A stretch of DNA of 64,000 nt from UBA5796 sp040752455 (GTDB lineage Bacteria; Chloroflexota; Anaerolineae; Anaerolineales; Villigracilaceae). Below the pieces are notes generated by a model that saw nothing but the letters and a program-made list of their open reading frames with translations, made no database searches and was not told where the DNA came from. The number at the start of each line of letters is the position of its first letter. Position 1 is the first letter of the stretch. The DNA lies in the NCBI GenBank assembly GCA_049324115.1, contig JBMOMN010000021.1, positions 39,467-103,466 of the forward strand, read 5' to 3'. The translations under genes were made by a program, and so were the position numbers. Positions 58,053 through 64,000 of the stretch are shown here, one piece after another.

Positions 58053-59553
58053 ATGTTTAGGCTTTTCACAAAGAGTTTCATCATATTGATCCTGGGCTTG
58101 GTAATAAACGCCTGCGGACAAACTAATCGCGCAACGGTAGCTGTACCCACTCCCATTCCTGCGCTTACCAAAACACCTTCTCCTACCTCATCGCCAACCC
58201 CTTCGCCAACAGCGACCTTAACGCCGTTCCCACAATTATCAGGAAACAAACCGTATTTGATGGTTCAACAGGATGATCAAACTTTTCTTGAGTATGATGC
58301 AAATGGATTTGGGCGAAAAGTTGTTCAACTGCCTCCAGATGGCTTTATTCCGTGGGTCAATTCATCATTGAAGAAAATCGTATCTCCTGATGGAAAGTGG
58401 CTCGCTTTTTATACGGGCAACTTTGAGTATACGGATACTCCTGAGAAACTCCCGATTACACTGAAGTTATTGAACATCAATGATGGAACGGTTATAATTG
58501 AAAGTACTCTACCCGGATTTTTACAAGCCAATGGACAGTATTGATTGGGTAAGTAGAAGTGTGATATCGGCCTTTGAGTGGTCAATTTATTCTGTAAGTT
58601 GGTCGCCTGATGGTCACACATTGGCTTTTGCGGCTCAAATTGATGGGGATTCATCTGACGTTTATTTGTACAACCTTGAAACAGGCTCAATTCAGCACTT
58701 AGAAAACACCGTTCAGAGCGTTTTCAACGTTAATTGGTCTCCAGATGGGGAATTTATTGTTTTTGAGAATTCTATGCCAGGCTATATATACGATGGAGAA
58801 GCGCTTTATGTGGTCAAACCTGGGAATCAAGTTGTAGATAATCTCCAACCGTTATATTCTCAAACGTGGTTATATGTTGGAGAATGGCTATCCCCAGACT
58901 TCTTGTTAATTGCTGATGGAACCGATACTGCTGGAAACTTTGTTTTGCAGATTCTAAATATCACCACCGGGCAATTAAAAGTTTTGTGGCCAGATGCTTT
59001 TGGATCTTATGCGGTTGACACTGAAAGTCGAACCATATTACTCAATACTTCGGAGTTCGCTGATCCAGAAACGATGGGATTGTATTTTGTCTCATTCGAT
59101 GGAAAACAACAAAAAATCTTTAACGGTTTATATTATTTGGAGAATTTCTTCCGCGGTGGGGCAAAACATCGGTTTCTAATAAATGGTGTTGGAGGTGATG
59201 AGACTAAAGATCAATATATTATTCATGGAGATGTTGTTGGATTAGACCTAAATGGAACCCCCATGGCTTTAGGGAAGTTTGAGTACAACAAAATCGTTAT
59301 ATCTCCTGATAATACTTGGCTATTGATGTACGATAAAGAGAAGTTATATCTATATGACACAAACGATGATCTAATAAAAACTTACTCAATTGATGGGATA
59401 CGGAACATTGTTTGGCGACCAGATTCACGGGCGATATTCTATTCAGATGGCAAAGGGCTTTATACGCTTGATATTCCTGGTGGCATTCCAAAATTAATTG
59501 ATGAGTGCAGGTTGTCGAGTTGCTCACTGAAAGATGTCGTCTGGCTGCCATAA
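58053..59553 (+). pseudogene. lipoprotein with WD40/TolB-like beta-propeller, frameshifted
   Basis: The first frame (ATG 58053 with AAGGTGA upstream) encodes a lipoprotein signal (ending LVINACG), a Thr/Pro linker and the first propeller blades, and stops at 58544. The second frame continues the propeller to 59553 (SVSWSPDGHTLAFA, NVNWSPDGEFIVFE, IVWRPDSRAIFYS). Removing one base near 58517 (in ACCCGGAT) would join them as ESTLPDFYKPMDSIDW, so there is a single-base insertion or a sequencing error. GC content is visibly lower than in the rest of the window, suggesting recent acquisition. Function unknown. Confidence 0.7.
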
Positions 59554-59570
59554 TCACATTCTTAATTGAC

Positions 59571-59995
59571 CAAACTTCGGAAGTCATTCCGGGAGTCATC
59601 ACGACGAAGAACTTCCAGGAGACTTCCGAAGTTTTTTACCCACAACGCACTACTTCTCTTCCGCTCCCACATTCGGCCCCTTTACCCAAACTTCGGAAGT
59701 CTTTCCGGGAGTCTTCACCACGAAGAACTTCCAGGAGACTTCCGAAGTTTTTTACCCACAACGCACTACTTCTCTTCCGCTCCCACATTCGGCCCCTTTA
59801 CCCAAACTTCGGAAGTCTTTCCGGGAGTCTTCACCACGAAGAACCTTCGGCAGACTTCCGAAGTTTTTTACCCACAACGCACTACTTCTCTTCCGCTCCC
59901 ACATTCGGCCCCTTTCACGCAAACTTCGGAAGTCTTTCCGGGAGTCTTCACGACGAAGAACCTTCGGCAGACTTCCGAAGTTTTTCGCATCACGC
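59571..59995. repeat. four tandem 116-117-bp repeats with internal hairpin
   Basis: Units start CAAACTTCGGAAGTC at 59571, 59687, 59803 and 59920. Each contains the inverted pair AACTTCGGAAGTC / GACTTCCGAAGTT about 30 nt apart, followed by TTTTTT in the first three, so each unit resembles a long terminator. The last copy degenerates and is followed by CACGC-rich sequence to about 60050. Nothing coding is supported in 59554-60092. Confidence 0.85.
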
Positions 59996-60092
59996 CCCAC
60001 GCAATACGCACCACGCACCACGCACCACGCCCCACGCCCCACGCGCCACTTGGTCTCGATATGGCGAAAGAACACCGCCTACTCGACCACCG

Positions 60093-63000
60093 TTACTCCC
60101 CATCCTCGCCCCCCACATTCGGCCCTTTCAACGGCAGGTTCGGGATGACCACCGCCCCGCGCCTTTCGCCTCCGGCCTGGCCCTGGGCGAGACGGAGTTC
60201 GCCGGTCATGCCGAGTTCCTCGAAGATGGTCGTGGCCCTGAAGTGACAGTCCACCGCCCAGGCGATCTGGCCGGCCCGGTCGTACAGCCGTCTCAGGGAC
60301 AGGTAGGTGTGGGCCAGGTCGGGGCGGGCGCGGACGGCGCGGAGGAGCTGCATCGAGCGGATCAGGCGGGATTCGATCTGCGGCCAGTCGGGATTATGTT
60401 GCTGGGTGCAGATGTCGGCCAGGAGCTGCTGCCCGATGCCCTCGGCCCAGCGGTTGCCGACCTTCTCCGCCTGTTCGAGGGCTTCCAGGGCTTCGGCCTG
60501 GGCCGCGTCCACCTGCCGGTCCAGGAGCAGGCAACGGGCCAGGAACAGGCGCGGCAGGTACTGGAAGACCCGGTAATTCTTCTGCGCCGCCCACTGGATG
60601 GCGGTCCGCAGGGTCCGGCAGCCTTTGGCCGGGTCACCGCTGTGGGCCTGGGCGTAACCGCGCAGGCTGAGGGCCATGTAAACCGCCGGGGTGATCTCGT
60701 CCATTTCGACGGGATCAGGCAACGGGTCCAGCACGCTCCGGCACTCGCCCCAGGCGCGCAGCCCGGCATGGACCATGGCCAGCTGCATCCGGGCGAAGAC
60801 GACCGTCGTCGTCAACAGGCCCTCGGCGGCGCGGCCCTCGGCCAGTTCCAGCCCCCGGCGGGCGGAGTCCAGCGCCCGTTCCCAGGCCCCCACGCGGGTA
60901 TAGGCCACGCCCAGGTAGCCGAGCACGACCGGGATATCGTCCGGCAGGCCGGCGGTCTTCCCGGCGGCGGTCATTTCGTCGTGCAGGCTGACGTAGCGGT
61001 TGAGGTAGGCGATGGCGTCGTCGAAGGCGGCCAGGGCGATGCCCACCCGGCCCAACATGCGCAGGGCGGCGAAGTGCAGTTCGGGGCTGCCCAGGTCTTC
61101 GGCCAGGCGCAGGGTGCGGCGGGCGTGGTCCCCGGCGATCTCGGGCTGGCCGCGCAGCCAGAAGAACTGGGCGAAGCGGCGGTAGATCTGCCCCAGGCGG
61201 GGCTGGTCTTCGAGGGCGTGGGCCAGTTGGCCGGTCTCGTCCAGGATTTCGATGGCCCGCGCCAGGTCGCCGGTGAAGGCGTAGGCCTGGGCCAGTTGCA
61301 GGTTGATGTCCACCCGTTCGCTGCGCTGGCGCGGCCCCGGCAGCTGCCCCAGCAGCCCGACGGCTTGCAGCCCGAACTGGCGGGCTTCGTGGTACGAGCG
61401 CAGGCGCAGGGCCTGTTGCCCGGCCCGGGTCAGGTAGGGCAGGGCTTTTAAGGGCTGGTCGCTGCGTGAAAAGTGATGAGCCAGGGTGGCCGCGTCGGCG
61501 GGCGGGATGGTCTCTTCGAGCACGGCCGCGATGCGCCCGTGCAGGTACTGGCGGCGGGCCAGGCTCAGGCTGGCGTAGGCCGCCTGGCGGAACTGGTCGT
61601 GGCGGAAGTCGTAGCCCTGCCCGGCCTCGTCTATCAGCCCGCGGGCCTGCCACTCCTCGATGAAGGCCACGCAATCTTCGGCGGAAAGGCCGCCGATCTC
61701 CTGTAACAACGCAAATGAAAAGGCGCGCCCGATGGCGGCCGCGGCCGTCAGGGCCTCGCGGCTGGCCTCCGGGAGCCGGTCGAGGCGGGCCTCGATCACC
61801 CGCTGGATCGTCACCGGCAGGTTGACGAACGACGACGGCTGCATCTGCCGTCCGCTCTCCTGGATGGCGCGCACGGTCTCGATGATGAAGAACGGGTTGC
61901 CGTGGGTGTCGTGGTAGAGCCGCTTGGTGAAAATCGTATCGCCGGCCCGGTCGGGCGAGAGGACCAGGGCCAGGTCGGTCGTCTGTTCGGGGGTCAGGCG
62001 CGGCAGGTCCATCCGGGTGAGCAGGCCGCTGCGCTCGACGGTCCGCAGCAGGGTGCGGCGCTCGGCGCTCAGGTCTTCCATGCGGCATAATCCAATCACC
62101 AGCAGCGGGGCGCTGGCGGCGCGGCGGGCCAGGGCGGCCAGCAGTTCCCAGGTGGGGGTGTCGGCCCAGTGCAGGTCGTCGAAAATGAGCAGCAAGGGCC
62201 GGGCCGGGAAGCTCTGGCTGAGCAGCAGGAGCGCGCCGGTCCAGGCTTCGCGCAGGCCCCCGGCGTCGAGCGGGGCGGGGGCCGGGCTGCGGAGCGCGGC
62301 CGAGAGCCTGGGGGCGAGTTGGGCCAGTTGCGAGGCGGCCGCAGGCGGGAGGTCCTGCACCGCCAGCAGCGAGGCCAGCGCCGGGCTGGTCTCCAGAGCC
62401 TGGCGCAGCGGGGCGAACGGGACCATGCTCTCCAGTTCGTAGCAGGCGCTTTGCAAAACCGGCGTGCCCGGGTGGCGGGCGATGAACTCTTGCAGCAGGC
62501 GGGTCTTGCCGATGCCCGCCTCGCCGCTGACCAGGATCAACCGGCCCGCGCCTTTTGCCGCCGAATCCAGGGCATTTTGGAGGAAGGATAATTGTGAGTC
62601 GCGCCCGATGATCGGCAAAAGGGACGGAGATGCCTGGGGCGCGGGAGCCGGCCGCCGGGTCCGGTGCGGCGCGGGGACCGGTGGGCCGGATGCCGTTACC
62701 GGGGCCAATTCTCCGTTCTGGATGCTGGCCAGCAATTCCTGCGTCTCGGGCAGGGGTTCCACGCCCAGTTCTTCGTCGAGGGCGCGGCTGAAATTCTGGT
62801 AGACCTGGATGGCGCGCGGCCGGTCGCCTTTGAGGGCGTAGAGCTGCATCAGGCGGCGCTGGGCGTTCTCGTCGAAGGGTTCGGCCTCGGCCCATTTGGC
62901 GGCGTACTTGAGGGCCTCGTCCAGGTGGCCGGCCCCTTGGAAGGCCAGGCTCAGGCGGTCGAGACCGGCGACGTATTGCTGGCGGAGTTCGTCGCGCAGC

Positions 63001-63428
63001 GGCCGGCACCATTCGTCGTAGAGGTCCTGCAACAGATCGCCGGTGTAGAGGGCCAGCGCGGCCTGGAGTTCGGCGAGTTCGGCCTCGGGGCGGGCGTTCT
63101 GGAGGAAGAATTCCACGTCCAACCAGACGTGGGCCTGCGGGTCGAACTGGACCGTCGAGCCGCTGGCGAGCAGCAGCCCGCCTTCGGGGTCGAGCGGGGC
63201 AAGCACGCTGCGCAGGTGGTGGAGGTACTGGCGCAGGTTGCGCCGGGCGGCTGATTCGCTGGCGTTAGGCCAGAATAAAAAAGCCAACCGCCGCCGGTCG
63301 GATGGCCGGTGACGGTTGAGCAGCAGGTAGGCGAGCAATGAGCGCGTGGTCGGGGAACCCAGGTCGAGCGCGTCTCCATCCGGGGTGTAGAGGTGGAAGG
63401 TCTCGAAAAGGGTCGCCCGGATCTGCAT
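60093..63428 (-). CDS. SARP/AfsR-type transcriptional regulator with AAA ATPase and TPRs
   Basis: A 1111-residue regulator. N-terminal winged helix (about 1-95, with RSLLAYLLLNRHRPSDRRRLAFLFWP and ARRNLRQYLHHLRSVL), a bacterial transcriptional activation domain (about 96-240), an AAA_16 ATPase with Walker A LVSGEAGIGKTRLLQEF (about 290-305) and Walker B LLLIFDDLHWAD, then a long C-terminal tetratricopeptide array. Such proteins sense a signal through the ATPase/TPR part and activate nearby genes; targets here are not evident. It starts one base before the HIT-gene stop, so both are co-transcribed. Confidence 0.92.
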   Translation of the reverse strand: MQIRATLFETFHLYTPDGDALDLGSPTTRSLLAYLLLNRHRPSDRRRLAFLFWPNASESAARRNLRQYLHHLRSVLAPLDPEGGLLLASGSTVQFDPQAHVWLDVEFFLQNARPEAELAELQAALALYTGDLLQDLYDEWCRPLRDELRQQYVAGLDRLSLAFQGAGHLDEALKYAAKWAEAEPFDENAQRRLMQLYALKGDRPRAIQVYQNFSRALDEELGVEPLPETQELLASIQNGELAPVTASGPPVPAPHRTRRPAPAPQASPSLLPIIGRDSQLSFLQNALDSAAKGAGRLILVSGEAGIGKTRLLQEFIARHPGTPVLQSACYELESMVPFAPLRQALETSPALASLLAVQDLPPAAASQLAQLAPRLSAALRSPAPAPLDAGGLREAWTGALLLLSQSFPARPLLLIFDDLHWADTPTWELLAALARRAASAPLLVIGLCRMEDLSAERRTLLRTVERSGLLTRMDLPRLTPEQTTDLALVLSPDRAGDTIFTKRLYHDTHGNPFFIIETVRAIQESGRQMQPSSFVNLPVTIQRVIEARLDRLPEASREALTAAAAIGRAFSFALLQEIGGLSAEDCVAFIEEWQARGLIDEAGQGYDFRHDQFRQAAYASLSLARRQYLHGRIAAVLEETIPPADAATLAHHFSRSDQPLKALPYLTRAGQQALRLRSYHEARQFGLQAVGLLGQLPGPRQRSERVDINLQLAQAYAFTGDLARAIEILDETGQLAHALEDQPRLGQIYRRFAQFFWLRGQPEIAGDHARRTLRLAEDLGSPELHFAALRMLGRVGIALAAFDDAIAYLNRYVSLHDEMTAAGKTAGLPDDIPVVLGYLGVAYTRVGAWERALDSARRGLELAEGRAAEGLLTTTVVFARMQLAMVHAGLRAWGECRSVLDPLPDPVEMDEITPAVYMALSLRGYAQAHSGDPAKGCRTLRTAIQWAAQKNYRVFQYLPRLFLARCLLLDRQVDAAQAEALEALEQAEKVGNRWAEGIGQQLLADICTQQHNPDWPQIESRLIRSMQLLRAVRARPDLAHTYLSLRRLYDRAGQIAWAVDCHFRATTIFEELGMTGELRLAQGQAGGERRGAVVIPNLPLKGPNVGGEDGE

Positions 63429-63429
63429 C

Positions 63430-63777
63430 TCAGCCCATCGGGTGTTTCATGCGCTGGCCGCCGAGGATGTGCAGGTGGAAGTGCATCACCACCTGGTTGG
63501 CGTCGGGGCCGGTGTTGACGATCAGCCGGTAGCCGCTCTGGCTGACGCCTTCCTGTTCGGCGATCCTGGGCACCACGCTGAGCAGGTGGCCCATGAGGGG
63601 TTTGTCGCCGTCGCGGATGTCGTTGGTGGAGGGGATGTGTTTGTTGGGGATGACGAGCACGTGGGTCGGTGATACGGGTTGGATGTCGCGGAAGGCGGTG
63701 ACGAGTTCGTCCTTGTAGACGACCGTGGCCGGGATCTCACCGGCAGCGATCTTGCAGAAGATACAATCGGTTGACAT
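63430..63777 (-). CDS. HIT-family (histidine triad) nucleotide-binding protein
   Basis: A 115-residue HINT-type hydrolase of purine nucleoside phosphoramidates or related AMP conjugates. It begins CIFCKIAAGEIPATVVY with the usual CxxC zinc pair, and has the catalytic HxHxH triad HFHLHILGGQRM near the C-terminus. The ATG is preceded by CAGGAGG. First gene of a two-gene operon with the SARP regulator. Confidence 0.95.
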   Translation of the reverse strand: MSTDCIFCKIAAGEIPATVVYKDELVTAFRDIQPVSPTHVLVIPNKHIPSTNDIRDGDKPLMGHLLSVVPRIAEQEGVSQSGYRLIVNTGPDANQVVMHFHLHILGGQRMKHPMG

Positions 63778-63903
63778 TTGGCCTCCTGGAGTTTAGTTTA
63801 TCCACAGATTTCTCAGATTACACAGATTTTTTACGGGATGGTCCATTTTTCCAAAGAAATAGGGTAACACTTTTCAATACCTTCGCCAAAAAATAAGTAA
63901 GTA

Positions 63904-63958
63904 GGGCTTCTTGTAGTAAAGTTGAGTTCACCACAAACCTAACTTATACAGGAAGCCC
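63904..63958. repeat. inverted GGGCTTC / GAAGCCC near the putative IS left end
   Basis: GGGCTTC (63904-63910) and GAAGCCC (63952-63958) bracket the sequence just upstream of the transposase-like start. It may be part of the left terminus of an insertion sequence; the other end is outside the window. Confidence 0.35.
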
Positions 63959-63961
63959 GTG

Positions 63962-64000
63962 ATGAACATTTTAGCACTTTTACAATGTATACAGCCTGAT
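63962..64000 (+). mobile_element. start of a probable transposase gene (truncated by window end)
   Basis: The last 39 bases encode MNILALLQCIQPD and run off the window. This N-terminus resembles DDE transposases of an IS4/IS701-like group that begin MNxLALxxCLQP, but 13 residues are too few to be certain. The upstream AT-rich leader and inverted repeat support an insertion-sequence edge. Confidence 0.4.

Overview
The window looks like chromosomal DNA of a high-GC Chloroflexota bacterium, most likely Anaerolineae. This is inferred from gene content: lipoproteins and secreted proteins with long Pro/Thr-Pro linkers, a SARP-type ATPase regulator, a copper nitrite reductase carrying extra cupredoxin domains, family-94 glycoside phosphorylase genes, and many dispersed palindromic repeats. 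No rRNA or other marker gene is present to fix the lineage. One tRNA (Lys, CTT) and one SAM-I riboswitch are visible.

Layout. 1-9.3 kb: an oligopeptide-type ABC importer (binding protein, two permeases, two ATPases) runs straight into a GH94 phosphorylase, a GH1 beta-glucosidase and a cupin, which reads as an uptake and breakdown operon for beta-linked gluco-oligosaccharides. 9.6-14.2 kb (minus strand): a receiver domain without its phospho-site, a NarX/NarL-like two-component pair, and modA-modB for molybdate. 14.2-16.5 kb: panB and an aminotransferase. 16.6-21.7 kb: a complete diversity-generating retroelement (DGR), which is the main discovery in the window. 22-25.7 kb: a ParB-like/universal-stress fusion and htpG. 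25.8-30 kb: nirK, a Crp/Fnr regulator and an NnrS-like membrane protein, with the same 16-bp palindrome upstream of nirK and between the other two. 30-34.6 kb: tRNA-Lys, an SH3-domain exoprotein, and a Fur-family regulator with a CbiM-CbiQ-CbiO nickel/cobalt importer. 34.8-39.7 kb (minus): metK with its riboswitch, a formylglycine-enzyme-fold lipoprotein, a C39-like peptidase with TPRs, and a possible nuclease. 39.8-42 kb (minus): a DNA methyltransferase/YhcG-type nuclease pair. 42-48.3 kb: lipoprotein, threonine dehydrogenase-like SDR, TPR protein, purA and a LysM protein. 48.8-57 kb (minus): a branched-chain-amino-acid-type ABC importer interleaved with an acyl-CoA synthetase and a PaaK-like ligase. 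57-64 kb: an orphan antitoxin, a strictly periodic palindrome array, a low-GC frameshifted beta-propeller gene, 116-bp tandem repeats, a SARP/ATPase/TPR regulator, a HIT protein and the edge of a probable insertion sequence.

The DGR. A 1027-residue NACHT NTPase ends in a formylglycine-enzyme (C-type-lectin) fold whose last part is the variable region (19577-19701). Downstream lie avd, a template repeat (20184-20308) and a DGR-type reverse transcriptase. I aligned the two repeats by hand: over 125 bp they differ at 12 positions and every difference falls on an adenine of the template, which is the hallmark of adenine mutagenesis. The target is thus a conflict/signalling-type NTPase whose ligand-sensing tip is being diversified.

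Other recurring themes are REP-like palindromes present in-frame inside genes (GH94 and the NACHT gene), TATAAT boxes only 6-10 nt upstream of several start codons (suggesting leaderless mRNAs), and stem-loops between genes of transporter operons.
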